From NCBI GenBank assembly GCA_963777725.1, contig CAVZRR010000003.1, positions 62,001 through 126,000 of the forward strand: DNA of 64,000 nt, in the 5' to 3' direction. Position 1 is the first letter of the stretch, and every line of letters begins with the position of its first letter. The notes beneath the pieces are model-generated. The model was not told the origin of the DNA, did not search any database, and saw only the letters and a program-made list of their open reading frames with translations. This DNA comes from RPQJ01 sp963777725. GTDB taxonomy: Bacteria > Pseudomonadota > Gammaproteobacteria > Steroidobacterales > Steroidobacteraceae. The translations under genes and the position numbers were made by a program. Shown piece by piece: positions 12,033 through 20,491 of this stretch.

Positions 12033-12425
12033 TCACAACAGCGCCAGCAGCATCATGCCCAACCCGACGACACCCACGCCCCAGATCGCGCTGCGCAGAT
12101 AGGTGATGCCGAGCAGATACACCGGCAGATAGATCACTCGCGCCCAGAAGAAGACGGCCGCACCAGCCGTTGCCTGCTCGGCCAAGCCGGCCAGTTGCGC
12201 GGTCAACGCGAGCGCCGCGAACAGGATGAAATTTTCCTTGGTATTGGCCGCTGCCCGCTCAGCCCGACCGCCGAGCCGGGTGGCCTCCGGGAGGTGGTCG
12301 CGATTGCTCAGGCCGACTTTCATGCCCTCCAGCGTCCACTCGCGATTTCGCAGCGCGGCGCCGAGCACGATCGAGATCCAGGTCAGCACGGTCATGTAGA
12401 CGACGAAATCGAGCAATCGGGTCAT
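12033..12425 (-). CDS. MAPEG-family membrane protein
   Basis: Four-helix integral membrane protein of 130 residues in the MAPEG family (eicosanoid and glutathione metabolism proteins, whose bacterial members are mostly uncharacterised). The diagnostic loop GRAERAAANTKENFILFAAL lies after the first membrane segment (residues 4-25), followed by hydrophobic segments around 70-90, 88-106 and 108-130. It is transcribed towards the RES toxin gene and has a second, divergent family member at 48478-48861. The substrate is unknown. Confidence 0.85.
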   Translation of the reverse strand: MTRLLDFVVYMTVLTWISIVLGAALRNREWTLEGMKVGLSNRDHLPEATRLGGRAERAAANTKENFILFAALALTAQLAGLAEQATAGAAVFFWARVIYLPVYLLGITYLRSAIWGVGVVGLGMMLLALL

Positions 12426-12514
12426 TATGATTCTCCAGCCGGGTCAGGCAAGATTCGCGTCCGGCCGGAAATGATCTCACGATTTGCGTTCGACGCCGTG
12501 TCGTAGGCGCGGCG

Positions 12515-12952
12515 CTACGGCTCAACCAGGCGGCTGCCCTCGCGCGTCTCCGTCCGTCGACGCTTTGCGTCGACCTCGGTTGCCTGCGCCGGATCTTTGG
12601 GCGTGACACCGCGCGGCGCACGTGGGGGAGTTGGCCTGTCCGCAGGCGCACCACGCCGGTCGCGGTCGTTCCGTTCGTCGCGCCGCTCGCGATGGCTCTC
12701 GTGGCGGCAGTCGTCGCGATCGTGTTCATGATTGACGTAAACGACCCGCGGGGCGTAGCCCGACTGTCCGTAGTACACGGGTTGACCGTAGTAGCCTGGC
12801 GACGCGGCGGAGTAGTAGCTACCGCCGCTGTTGTAGTAGCGATCCTGCGGAAGATCGTAAACGAAGCCGCTCGGGACGCAACCGGCCAGCACGAGCGTGC
12901 CGAGGAGCAGAGCGCATCGCACGGTCGAGTCGAGTCGGTTGAGCGGTCGCAT
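12515..12952 (-). CDS. Predicted lipoprotein with basic C-terminus
   Basis: Small protein of 145 residues, not assigned to a known family. From ATG 12952 it has a short basic start, a hydrophobic signal and a lipobox LVLAGC (cysteine near residue 25), so it should be a lipoprotein. The middle is rich in Tyr, Gly and Ser (YYNSGGSYYSAASPGYYGQ), then His/Asp/Arg-rich (HEHDRDDCRHESHRERRDER), and the tail is proline- and arginine-rich. A longer reading from 13051 would bury the signal and is unlikely. Low-complexity composition prevents a functional call; surface or peptidoglycan association is a guess. Confidence 0.65.
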   Translation of the reverse strand: MRPLNRLDSTVRCALLLGTLVLAGCVPSGFVYDLPQDRYYNSGGSYYSAASPGYYGQPVYYGQSGYAPRVVYVNHEHDRDDCRHESHRERRDERNDRDRRGAPADRPTPPRAPRGVTPKDPAQATEVDAKRRRTETREGSRLVEP

Positions 12953-13054
12953 GGGCGGGTCTCCGTGGCTGGCAAGGGTCGTACAGCCCCAAACGAGCAT
13001 CACGACAGTAAACGTGCCTCGTCCGGAATGGTTGACGCAGATGCAGACCACCCG

Positions 13055-13852
13055 CTACCGATCATTACCGGGGCCTTGCCCGCCGGTGGTTGCGAGGAAC
13101 CGGCGCACCGCTTCGAGATACGCAGGCGACCCGTCCAGCGTATTGTGCCCGACGCCCGGAACGACCTCGACCTGGACCTGTCCCGTCGTGAACGCTGCGG
13201 CCAGCGCGTCCGAGCGCGCCCGCGAAATGATCTCGTCCTCGCCCGCAATCACGATCAGCACCGGCGCCTCGACCTCGTTTGCGCGAGTCTCCGACTCGTA
13301 GCGATCCTGGAGCAGCAGCCCGACCGGTAGCCATCGGAAGTATTCGCGCGCCACGTTGACGAGGCTGTCGTAAGCCGTCACCAGCACGAGTCGCTCGACC
13401 GGCCGCTCGCTTGCAAGTTGCACCGCAACGCCGCTGCCCAGACTGCGCCCCATGACCGCAATCTCGGCACGCCCGCGTCGCACGTGATCGAAGACCGCGA
13501 GGGCGTCCGCCCGCAGGCCGGCCTCGGTGGGCCGCCCACCGCTGCCGCCATAGCCGCGGTAATTGACGAGATAAAGCGAGCGGTCCGGAAATGCTTCGGC
13601 GAAGAGGTCGATATTGCCCGTCACATCCTCCGCGTTGCCGCCGAAGTAGAGGAGCGCTCGAGACCCCGGGCGCGCCACGACCCAGACCTTGATTCGTTCT
13701 CCCTCGCGGTTGATCCAGAGCGCCTGCGCGTGCGGGTGCTGCGACTCCGGAGTCGGAAAATAGATCTGGCCGCGCTGCGTTACATAGACAAATGCGACCA
13801 GCGCCAGGTAGGCGACCGCGGCGATGACCAGGAATGTCAGCAGGGTTCTCAT
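13055..13852 (-). CDS. Membrane-anchored alpha/beta hydrolase
   Basis: Serine hydrolase of 265 residues, of the BEM46/ABHD13-like group. One N-terminal membrane helix (LLTFLVIAAVAYLALVAFVY) is followed by an alpha/beta-hydrolase fold: LLYFGGNAED (oxyanion region), LVNYRGYGGSGG, the nucleophile elbow GRSLGSG, the acid in IVIAGEDEII, and the histidine in GVGHNTL. The fold is complete and probably faces the periplasm. ATG 13852 is chosen because it starts right before the hydrophobic helix; ATG 13870 is an alternative. The substrate is unknown; esterase or thioesterase activity would fit the family. Confidence 0.87.
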   Translation of the reverse strand: MRTLLTFLVIAAVAYLALVAFVYVTQRGQIYFPTPESQHPHAQALWINREGERIKVWVVARPGSRALLYFGGNAEDVTGNIDLFAEAFPDRSLYLVNYRGYGGSGGRPTEAGLRADALAVFDHVRRGRAEIAVMGRSLGSGVAVQLASERPVERLVLVTAYDSLVNVAREYFRWLPVGLLLQDRYESETRANEVEAPVLIVIAGEDEIISRARSDALAAAFTTGQVQVEVVPGVGHNTLDGSPAYLEAVRRFLATTGGQGPGNDR

Positions 13853-13872
13853 CAGCGGCGAGCCACGCAAGC

Positions 13873-13944
13873 TCAGATCGTCAGCGTGAAGCCGCCATCG
13901 GGCGTCAGCGTGGTGCCGGCAATCAACGCAACTTTGTCTGTCAT
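13873..13944 (-). pseudogene. Short-chain dehydrogenase remnant (ends joined)
   Basis: A 23-codon frame from ATG 13944 to TGA reads MTDKVALI followed by AGTTLTPDGGFTLTI. The first part is a typical beginning and the second a typical end of a short-chain dehydrogenase/reductase. The roughly 230 residues normally between them are absent, as if removed by an in-frame deletion. It is too short to be functional. Confidence 0.45.
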
Positions 13945-14068
13945 GTGTGACATCGCTGGCCTCTGGAATTTTCGATCTTGCAGGCAGCCAATTGACCCGG
14001 CCCGGGAGCGGCGTATGTTCTGCGCAGGGATCCTCGCATTATTGGCCTACCCAGTGGAGGAGAAGCCG

Positions 14069-14635
14069 ATGCACGCCGGAATGAGCGAGTTCGTTGCGGA
14101 GCAGATGAAGGGGCTGACCGAAATGGTGACCGAGCTGCGCAGGTCGCGTGTGGCGGCGGCGCGCAAGGCTGCAGTCGAGTCCGCGGCACGCATCAAGTCG
14201 CTGAACCAGCGCGTACGCTCGCTGGCGCGATCGGGCGTGCGTGTGACGGCCGCCTCTCAGGGCGCAGTGCAAAGCCTGATCGAGTTGCAGGAGGACATCG
14301 TGACCTCGGCGCTCAACGATGCCGCAGCACAGATGGAGCGTCTCGCCTATACCGAGAGCGTCCGCGACCTCGCGCGCGTCCAGGGCGAAATTCTGCAGGC
14401 CGCGCGCCAGCGGATCGTCGAGGACATCGCCCGCGCCGTGACGGTCTTGAGGAGCGCTGCCGGCGACGTGCGCAAGGCGACTAAGCGAGTGGAAGCCGCG
14501 AAGCCGGCCAAGGCCAAGGCCAAGGCGAAGGCCAAAACGAAGGCCAAGGTCAGGGCCAGGACCAAGGTCACGGCCAAGTCCAAGGCAAAGTCCAAGCGCA
14601 AGGCACGCAAGACGGTCCGGCGCGCGCGAGCATGA
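14069..14635 (+). CDS. Phasin with histone-like lysine/alanine tail
   Basis: Polyhydroxyalkanoate granule-associated protein of 188 residues. The central helical region (residues 40-130) contains the phasin-type block SGVRVTAASQGAVQSLIELQ, then DIVTSALNDAAAQMERLA, closely matched by the paralogue at 37127-37666. From about residue 145 the protein turns into a tail of alternating Lys and Ala with Arg (AKAKAKAKTKAKVRARTK, then KSKRKARKTVRRARA), resembling histone H1 and the DNA-binding tails of PhaF-type phasins. ATG 14069 follows a GGAGGAG at 14057-14063 and is the best start; ATG 14081 is an alternative. Its likely job is to coat granules and possibly link them to the nucleoid; no phaC synthase is in the window. 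Confidence 0.85.
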   Translation: MHAGMSEFVAEQMKGLTEMVTELRRSRVAAARKAAVESAARIKSLNQRVRSLARSGVRVTAASQGAVQSLIELQEDIVTSALNDAAAQMERLAYTESVRDLARVQGEILQAARQRIVEDIARAVTVLRSAAGDVRKATKRVEAAKPAKAKAKAKAKTKAKVRARTKVTAKSKAKSKRKARKTVRRARA

Positions 14636-14794
14636 CGCCGCGGGATGCGAGCAGTAGTAAGACTGCGCATGAAAATTGAATAGTCGCTACAGGAAAAAAC
14701 GACTGCCAGATTGATTATTCAGAAAACGCGAAGGTCGCCGGAGTCCCGGCGGCCGTCGCATAGGTGCATTCGCCTGTGGCACCATCGCCGCCCG

Positions 14795-15961
14795 ATGAAT
14801 GCCCGAATTGCGAGCAAGGACAGATCGATCGGTCGCGCAGCGATCAGCCGCTGGCTGACCGCGGCGATCCTGCTGTCACTGGCCGCCTGCGTGTCGGCCC
14901 CGCCGCCCAAGCCGCCGGTCGCAGGGGTTGTCGCGCGCGAGGGATCGCGCTGGGTCCCGGTGGCCTGGCAAGACCTGCCCGGATTGCACGCGGACAAGCT
15001 GCAGGCCGCATGGCCTGCACTGCTTTCGAGTTGCCAGCGCCCACCGCCGGAGTGGTCGAAGCTGTGCGACGCGGCGACGCAGAGTCCGCCGCGCAGCGAC
15101 GCGCAGATCCGCGACTGGATGATGCGGAACCTGCAACCCTATCGAGTCGAGTCCTTCGAGGGTGCCGCCAGCGGCCTGATCACCGGTTACTACGAGCCGT
15201 TGATCGAGGCCCGACGGAAACCCGGCGGAGCGTATCGTGTGGCGCTCTACGCACCACCGGCCGATCTCGCCACGCGCCGACCCTACTGGACGCGCCAGCA
15301 ACTCGACACGTTGCCGGCGGCACAGGCGTCCCTGCGCGGACGCGAGCTTGCTTACGTCGCGGACCCGCTCGACGCGCTGGTGCTGCAGATCCAGGGCTCG
15401 GGCCGGCTGAGCATCGTCGAAACTGACGGCAGCTCGCGTATCGCGCGCCTGGCTTACGCTGGCCACAACGACCACCCCTATCGCTCGGTCGGACGCTGGC
15501 TGATCGACCAGGGTGAACTGCCGGCCGGCCAGGCGTCGTGGCCGGCGATCAAGGCCTGGGCGCAGAGCAATCCGGCGAGGATCGACGAACTGCTCTGGGC
15601 CAACCCGCGTTACGTCTTCTTCCGCGAGGAGCCGCTGCCCGACCCGGCGATCGGACCGCGTGGGTCGCAGGGCGTGCCTTTGACGCCGGAACGCTCGATC
15701 GCGGTCGATCCGAAAAGCGTGCCTTACGGCACGCTGGTCTGGATCGATACGACCAAGCCGCTGTCAAATGCGCCGTTGCGCAGGCTGGTGGTGGCGCAGG
15801 ACACCGGCAGTGCGATCGTCGGCCCGGTACGCGCAGACTTTTTCTGGGGCTGGGGTGACGAGGCCGCCGAGCAGGCCGGGCGGATGCGCCAGCCCTTGCG
15901 GATGTGGGTCCTGTGGCCGCGCGGGCCGGTCAGTCCGGACGCCCGCCCGGCAGCGCGATGA
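14795..15961 (+). CDS. mltA: Membrane-bound lytic transglycosylase A
   Basis: Outer-membrane lipoprotein that cleaves the glycan strands of peptidoglycan between MurNAc and GlcNAc with formation of 1,6-anhydro-MurNAc. It has 388 residues. ATG 14795 is followed by a basic N-terminus, a hydrophobic stretch and the lipobox LSLAAC. The MltA domain shows GLITGYYEPLIEA, LALQIQGSGRL-like LVLQIQGSGRL, and YVFFREE, and the 3D domain at the end contains VPYGTLVWID and VAQDTGSAIVGPVRADFFWG with the catalytic aspartate region. The family length is 365-390, so it is complete. The last 32 bases overlap the 3' end of the convergent acyltransferase gene. Confidence 0.95.
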   Translation: MNARIASKDRSIGRAAISRWLTAAILLSLAACVSAPPPKPPVAGVVAREGSRWVPVAWQDLPGLHADKLQAAWPALLSSCQRPPPEWSKLCDAATQSPPRSDAQIRDWMMRNLQPYRVESFEGAASGLITGYYEPLIEARRKPGGAYRVALYAPPADLATRRPYWTRQQLDTLPAAQASLRGRELAYVADPLDALVLQIQGSGRLSIVETDGSSRIARLAYAGHNDHPYRSVGRWLIDQGELPAGQASWPAIKAWAQSNPARIDELLWANPRYVFFREEPLPDPAIGPRGSQGVPLTPERSIAVDPKSVPYGTLVWIDTTKPLSNAPLRRLVVAQDTGSAIVGPVRADFFWGWGDEAAEQAGRMRQPLRMWVLWPRGPVSPDARPAAR

Positions 15962-16664
15962 TCTCGGCGATCTTGGCCTCGATCCACTGCTGCGCCCGTT
16001 CGTTCACCTCGCGCGCCGTGAGGCCCCGTGGATCGATTGGCGGCCCGATCACGACGCGGATGAGGCCCGGCTTCTTGATGATGCTGCGCCGCTTCCAGAA
16101 GTAGCCGGCATTGTGCGCAATCGGCACGACCAGAGTGCCGGTCTCCGTCGCGAGCAGTGCGCCGCTGATGCCGTACTTGCGCGTCTGTCCGGGCGCGACC
16201 CGGGTGCCTTCCGGATACACGATCACACCCATGCCGGCGGCGAGCCGTTCGCGTCCCTGCCGCACGACCTGGTTGACGGCCGAATGCCCGGCGCTGCGAT
16301 TGATCGAGATCGGCTTGTAGGTGCTGACGGCCCAGCCGACGATCGGGATCCAGATGACCTCCCGCTTCAGCAACCATGAAGCCGTTGGGACGACGAACAT
16401 CTGCGCCATGGTTTCCCAGGCCGACGAGTGCTTCCACAACGAGATGAACGGCTGGTTCGGCAGGTTCTCCTGGCCCTCGATCACGTACCTCAATCCGCAG
16501 ATGGTGCCGGCGAGTCCGGTCAGGCATCGACCCCAGGCGCGCGGGATCACGTAGCGCTGCTCGATCGTGAGCGGCAACAGCGCCGAGACCAGCACGATCA
16601 CGCCGAACCCGAGCGTGCCCAGGAACAGCAGCGTGGTGTAGAGCAGCGACCGCAGGAGCAGCAT
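15930..16664 (-). CDS. plsC: 1-acyl-sn-glycerol-3-phosphate acyltransferase
   Basis: Inner-membrane enzyme that makes phosphatidic acid from lysophosphatidic acid, 244 residues. The N-terminal membrane helix (LLYTTLLFLGTLGFGVIVLV) is followed by the acyltransferase motifs: WKHSSAWETM (an H-X4-E form of the catalytic HX4D), the basic INRSAGHSAV region, YPEGTRVAPG for phosphate binding, and LVVPIAHNAGYFW. It lies 16 bases downstream of glyS on the same strand and overlaps mltA tail to tail. The H-X4-E form is known in this family, so activity is not in doubt on that ground. The exact acyl acceptor is inferred from family membership. Confidence 0.88.
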   Translation of the reverse strand: MLLLRSLLYTTLLFLGTLGFGVIVLVSALLPLTIEQRYVIPRAWGRCLTGLAGTICGLRYVIEGQENLPNQPFISLWKHSSAWETMAQMFVVPTASWLLKREVIWIPIVGWAVSTYKPISINRSAGHSAVNQVVRQGRERLAAGMGVIVYPEGTRVAPGQTRKYGISGALLATETGTLVVPIAHNAGYFWKRRSIIKKPGLIRVVIGPPIDPRGLTAREVNERAQQWIEAKIAEIIALPGGRPD

Positions 16665-16680
16665 GACGATGGGCTGTACG

Positions 16681-18768
16681 TCAGCCCGGCAAACGCGACA
16701 GATCCGCGGCGTGCATGAAGAGTCCCTGCAGGCGTCTCAACAGGGCCAGTCGATTCCCCCGCAGCGTCGCGTCGTCGGTCATCACCATCACGGAATCGAA
16801 GAAGTCGTCGACGGCCTTGCGCAGCACGGCCAGCGACTTGAGCGCCGACGTGTACTCGCGGGCGGCGAACCGCGGCTCCACCTGGCGCGCGATCGCCTCG
16901 ATCTGCTCGCCGAGGATCTGCTCGGCCGGATCGATCAACAGGCCCGGGTCGAACTGCTCGCGAACCGGTTCCGTGGCCTTGCGCAGGATGTTGGCGATGC
17001 GCTTGTTGGCCGCGGCGAGGCTCTGCGCGTCCGGTAGCTGCAGAAACTCCACCAGGGCTCGCAGCCGCGCGTCGAAATCGAGCGGCGAAGCCGGCCGCGT
17101 GGCGAGCACCGCGTCGAACATCTCCGCGGTGACCTCGAATCCGGCGCCACCCTCGACGTAGTAGGCGCGCAGGCGTTCGATGATGTAGTCATAGACGTCC
17201 CGTGCGCAGTTCTCCGGCGCAGCGAACGGCAGTGCGGCGACCGCCTGGCCGATCAATCGCTGCAGGTCGAGCTCGAGCCGGCGCTCGATCGTCGTGCGCA
17301 GCAATCCGAGTGCAGCGCGGCGCAGCCCGAACGGATCGCGCGTGCCGGTCGGTTTCTGGCCGGTCGCGTAGATGCCGGTAATCGTGTCCAGCTTGTCGGC
17401 AATCGAGACGGCCATGCCGCTGCGCGTCGCCGGGAGTTCGTCTCCGGCAAAGCGCGGCAGGTAATGTTCGCGAATGGCGTCGCAGACCTCGGCATGCTCG
17501 CCGTCGTGCTGAGCGTAGTAGCGGCCCATCAGTCCCTGCAGCTCGGGGAACTCGCCGACCATGGTGCTGATCAGGTCGCACTTGGCCAGCTCGGCGGCGC
17601 GATCCGCGAGCCGGGCGTCGCCGCCGATCGAGCTCGCCACCGCCTGCGCGAGCTTGCGCACCCGCTCGGACTTGTCGTGGACCGAGCCGAGCTGCGTCTG
17701 GAAGGTCACGCGACGCAGGCCATCGCTGCGCGAATCGAGCCGCTGCTGCCGGTCGGTTGACCAGAAGAAGGCCGCGTCGCTCAAGCGCGGGCGCACGACT
17801 CGCTCGTTGCCGGCAATGACCTGGGCGGGATCCGAGCTTTCGATGTTCGCCACCGTGATGAACCACGGCATCAGCGCCCCCTGTGCGTCCCGCACCGGGA
17901 AGTAACGCTGGTGGTCCTGCATGGTCGCGATCGGCACCTCGGGCGGCAGTTCCAGGAACCGTGCATCGAAACGACCGGCGAGCGGTACCGGCCATTCGAC
18001 GAGGGCCGTGACCTCGTCGAGCAGCGCATCGGAAATCACGGCGTGGCCGCCGAGCCGCGCGGCTGCGGCCGTGACGCCCTGCCGAATCGTCTCCCGGCGC
18101 TCGTGGATGTCCGCCAGCACGCGGCCGCGCTTGTGCAGCGTCGCCACGTAGGCCGCTGGCGTGGAAATTCGCAGCGGCTTCGGTGCCATGAAGCGGTGGC
18201 CATACGTCACGTTCGACGACGGCACGCCCAGGATCTCGCAAGGCAGCGTCTCCTTGCCAAAGACCATCAGCACCCAGTGCACGGGCCGCACGAACTGCGC
18301 CTCGCCCGCGCCCCAGCGCATGCGGCGGGCGACCGGCAGCGCATCGAGCGCCGCCTGGACGATGACGGGCAACAGGCTCGCCGTATACGCGCCGGCTTCG
18401 GTGCCGCGGTGCACGAGCCAGACGCCCTTTGGCGTTTCGAGTTGCTGCAGGCCGGTGACCTCGACGCCGCAGCTCTTCGCGAACGCAACGGCCGCTTGTG
18501 TCGGCGCGCCTTGCGCGTCGAATGCCGCCTTGAGCGGCGGACCGCGGCGCTCAATCGCTCGATCCGGCTGGCGTTCGGCGAGACGCCGCACACGCACCGC
18601 GAGCCGGCGCGGCGTCGCAAATCGCTCGACCGTGCGGTGCTCCAGCCCGGCATCGGTGAGGCCCTTGGCGATGCCATCGGCGAAAGCGGTGGCCAGCGTC
18701 AGCAGGGACTTTGGCGGCAACTCTTCGGTGCCGATCTCGACGAGGAAATCCCGGTGCCTGTGCATCAT
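16681..18768 (-). CDS. glyS: Glycyl-tRNA synthetase beta subunit
   Basis: Beta subunit of the bacterial alpha2-beta2 glycyl-tRNA synthetase; it recognises tRNA-Gly while the alpha subunit carries most of the aminoacylation site. 695 residues, close to the usual 690. The start is typical: DFLVEIGTEELPPKSLL. Other family blocks are RFATPRRLAVRV, FVRPVHWVLM, TYGHRFMAP and MQDHQRYFPV, ending in the helical anticodon-binding region with ANKRIANILRKA. ATG 18768 overlaps the glyQ stop in an ATGA, so the two are translationally coupled; a second ATG follows immediately. The coupling is unusual because the end of glyQ is formed by a palindrome. Confidence 0.97.
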   Translation of the reverse strand: MMHRHRDFLVEIGTEELPPKSLLTLATAFADGIAKGLTDAGLEHRTVERFATPRRLAVRVRRLAERQPDRAIERRGPPLKAAFDAQGAPTQAAVAFAKSCGVEVTGLQQLETPKGVWLVHRGTEAGAYTASLLPVIVQAALDALPVARRMRWGAGEAQFVRPVHWVLMVFGKETLPCEILGVPSSNVTYGHRFMAPKPLRISTPAAYVATLHKRGRVLADIHERRETIRQGVTAAAARLGGHAVISDALLDEVTALVEWPVPLAGRFDARFLELPPEVPIATMQDHQRYFPVRDAQGALMPWFITVANIESSDPAQVIAGNERVVRPRLSDAAFFWSTDRQQRLDSRSDGLRRVTFQTQLGSVHDKSERVRKLAQAVASSIGGDARLADRAAELAKCDLISTMVGEFPELQGLMGRYYAQHDGEHAEVCDAIREHYLPRFAGDELPATRSGMAVSIADKLDTITGIYATGQKPTGTRDPFGLRRAALGLLRTTIERRLELDLQRLIGQAVAALPFAAPENCARDVYDYIIERLRAYYVEGGAGFEVTAEMFDAVLATRPASPLDFDARLRALVEFLQLPDAQSLAAANKRIANILRKATEPVREQFDPGLLIDPAEQILGEQIEAIARQVEPRFAAREYTSALKSLAVLRKAVDDFFDSVMVMTDDATLRGNRLALLRRLQGLFMHAADLSRLPG

Positions 18769-19745
18769 GGGACGTTCCCCGACCGGACGGTACTGGAGAA
18801 GGGGACATTCTCCTTTTCCGCGGAGCCGGAAAAGGAGGATGTCCCCTGCATCGGGAAGCCGAGCGCCTCACGACTCGCGTAAAATGCCTCGGCGACGCCG
18901 CGCGCCAGCGTGCGCACCCGCAGGATGAACCGCTGCCGCTCGGTCACCGAGATCGCCTTGCGTGCGTCGAGCAGGTTGAACGTGTGCGAAGACTTCAGCA
19001 TCCGCTCGTAGGCCGGCAGCGGCAGCTTCGCCTCGAGCAGTCGCAGGCACTCCTTCTCCTGCGCGTCGAACTGCCGGAACAATTCGTCGACATCCGCATA
19101 CTCGAAGTTGTACTTAGACTGCTCGACCTCGTTCTGGTGATAGACGTCGCCGTAAGTCATGCGTCCGAGCGGACCGTCCGTCCAGACCAGGTCGAACACG
19201 CTCTCGACGCCCTGCAGGTACATCGCCAGCCGCTCGAGGCCGTAGGTGATCTCGCCCATCACCGGCCGGCAGTCGAGACCGCCGACCTGCTGGAAGTAAG
19301 TGAACTGCGTGACTTCCATGCCGTTCAGCCAGATCTCCCAGCCGAGGCCCCAGGCGCCGAGCGTCGGCGACTCCCAGTTGTCCTCGACGAGACGGATGTC
19401 GTGAACCCGCGGATCGATGCCGACCGCGCGCAGCGAGTCGAGGTACAGGTCGATGATGTCCACCGGCGACGGCTTGATCACGACCTGGTACTGGTAGTAG
19501 TGCTGCAGCCGGAACGGGTTGTCGCCGTAGCGCCCGTCGGTCGGCCGGCGCGAAGGCTGCACGTAGGCGGCGCTCCAGGGCTCAGGCCCGAGCGCGCGCA
19601 GGAACGTGGCGGTGTGGAACGTGCCCGCGCCCATCTCCATGTCGTAGGGCTGCAGGATCGCGCAGCCGCGGCTGGCCCAGTAGCCCTGCAGGGTCAGGAG
19701 CAGGTCCTGGAACGTTCGGGGGGGCGTTGCCGCCTTCTTGGCCAT
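18765..19745 (-). CDS. glyQ: Glycyl-tRNA synthetase alpha subunit, extended tail
   Basis: Alpha subunit with the class II catalytic core for glycine activation. Typical motifs are LQGYWASRGCAILQPYD, EMGAGTFHTATFLRALGPEP, YVQPSRRPTDGRYGDNPFRL, and ARKAISVTERQRFILRVR. ATG 19745 (AKKAATPP) is preferred; a further ATG at 19775 adds ten residues. The enzyme would normally end shortly after REALGFP, near residue 296. Here it continues about 30 residues (QGTSSFSGSAEKENVPFS and on) because a 46-base near-perfect palindrome at 18801-18846 is read through before the stop. The tail should be outside the conserved fold. Confidence 0.96.
   Translation of the reverse strand: MAKKAATPPRTFQDLLLTLQGYWASRGCAILQPYDMEMGAGTFHTATFLRALGPEPWSAAYVQPSRRPTDGRYGDNPFRLQHYYQYQVVIKPSPVDIIDLYLDSLRAVGIDPRVHDIRLVEDNWESPTLGAWGLGWEIWLNGMEVTQFTYFQQVGGLDCRPVMGEITYGLERLAMYLQGVESVFDLVWTDGPLGRMTYGDVYHQNEVEQSKYNFEYADVDELFRQFDAQEKECLRLLEAKLPLPAYERMLKSSHTFNLLDARKAISVTERQRFILRVRTLARGVAEAFYASREALGFPMQGTSSFSGSAEKENVPFSSTVRSGNVP
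18801..18846. repeat. REP-like long palindrome inside the glyQ 3' end
   Basis: Arms GGGGACATTCTCCTTTTCCG (18801-18820) and its reverse complement at 18827-18846 pair with one mismatch in 20, around the loop CGGAGC. Palindromes beginning GGGGACA and with a run of pyrimidines resemble dispersed REP-like elements of gammaproteobacteria. It lies within coding sequence, which such elements usually avoid. It might also act on mRNA between glyQ and glyS. Confidence 0.75.
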
Positions 19746-19799
19746 CGGTGAACCGCCGCGGATGAGTCGCTGCAAGGCGGCGCAGTATAACGAACGGGC

Positions 19800-20243
19800 T
19801 CAGTTACGCGGTTTGAGCAGCGGATTGACCACGCGCAGCGCCGGAAAGCGACTGAAGTCCCGGTCCGCGGACCAGAGCTCGGTCACGCCGTGCTGCAGGC
19901 AGAGCGCGGCGATTCGCGCGTCGTGAACGCGGCCACCCTGTATCTGGCCGCGCTCGATCAGCGGGCGCAAGTGGTTCCAGTAGTCGGGCACTTCACCAAT
20001 GGTCACCAGCCCGGGCGCCTCCCGCCAGCACTCCACCTGCTCCAAAGCGTCCGCGACTGGAGTCGGCGGATCGAAGATCCGCGGATGAGTCGCAATGGCG
20101 AGAAACTCATGGACACAGGGCCACGGGATCGCCCACGCAGAGTGCGACTCCGCCAGCGTTGCCATGCAGGCGTCGGCAGCCTCGTGCCAAGGCGAGTCGG
20201 TCCGATGTGCGTACAGCAGGATGTTGGTGTCGACGGCAATCAT
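19800..20243 (-). CDS. PIN-domain ribonuclease toxin, VapC family
   Basis: Toxin of a type II toxin-antitoxin pair, 147 residues; VapC proteins are Mg-dependent endoribonucleases, commonly targeting tRNA or rRNA. The PIN acidic residues are visible: Asp in MIAVDTNILLYAHR at residue 5, Glu in PCVHEFLAIATH, Asp in GRVHDARIAALC, and Asp in WSADRDFSRFP. The gene starts at ATG 20243, overlapping the antitoxin stop (ATGA), so translation is coupled. It ends 54 bases upstream of the glyQ start on the same strand. The cellular target is not readable. Confidence 0.9.
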   Translation of the reverse strand: MIAVDTNILLYAHRTDSPWHEAADACMATLAESHSAWAIPWPCVHEFLAIATHPRIFDPPTPVADALEQVECWREAPGLVTIGEVPDYWNHLRPLIERGQIQGGRVHDARIAALCLQHGVTELWSADRDFSRFPALRVVNPLLKPRN

Positions 20244-20491
20244 CCGCCGCGCCCTTCATAGGACAGGTCGCGAATCCGCTCCCAGCCGGCCTCGGCCGCC
20301 TCGGGCCGCAGTCCGTTGCCGGAAAACGCGTGCCGGCGCAGCCGGAATGGGGTGCGCCGGGTGCCGGATTGCGATTGCAGGTAACTTCGCAGCGCTGCCT
20401 CGAAGACGCCTCGCAGCGTGGTCCCCTGGCGGGCTGCGACGTCCCTGGCGGCCTGCAGCAGCGTGTCGTTCAGTTCAATGGTTGTTTTCAT
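20240..20491 (-). CDS. VapB-type antitoxin
   Basis: Small antitoxin of 83 residues that neutralises the PIN toxin encoded next. The N-terminus MKTTIELNDTLLQAARDVAA is a ribbon-helix-helix DNA-binding start, followed by RQGTTLRGVFEAALRSYL. The C-terminal third is basic (RRTPFRLRRHAFSG) and probably wraps the toxin. ATG 20491 is chosen over a longer reading because it begins at the conserved strand and follows AAGGG at a fitting distance. Likely self-regulated, as is usual, although I see no clear operator in the 127 bases before the divergent CoA-binding gene. Confidence 0.88.
   Translation of the reverse strand: MKTTIELNDTLLQAARDVAARQGTTLRGVFEAALRSYLQSQSGTRRTPFRLRRHAFSGNGLRPEAAEAGWERIRDLSYEGRGG

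Noticed and set aside
14651..14695. Short inverted repeats after the first phasin gene
   Set aside because: Five-pair stems of chance size in an AT-richer gap; not supportable as a terminator.
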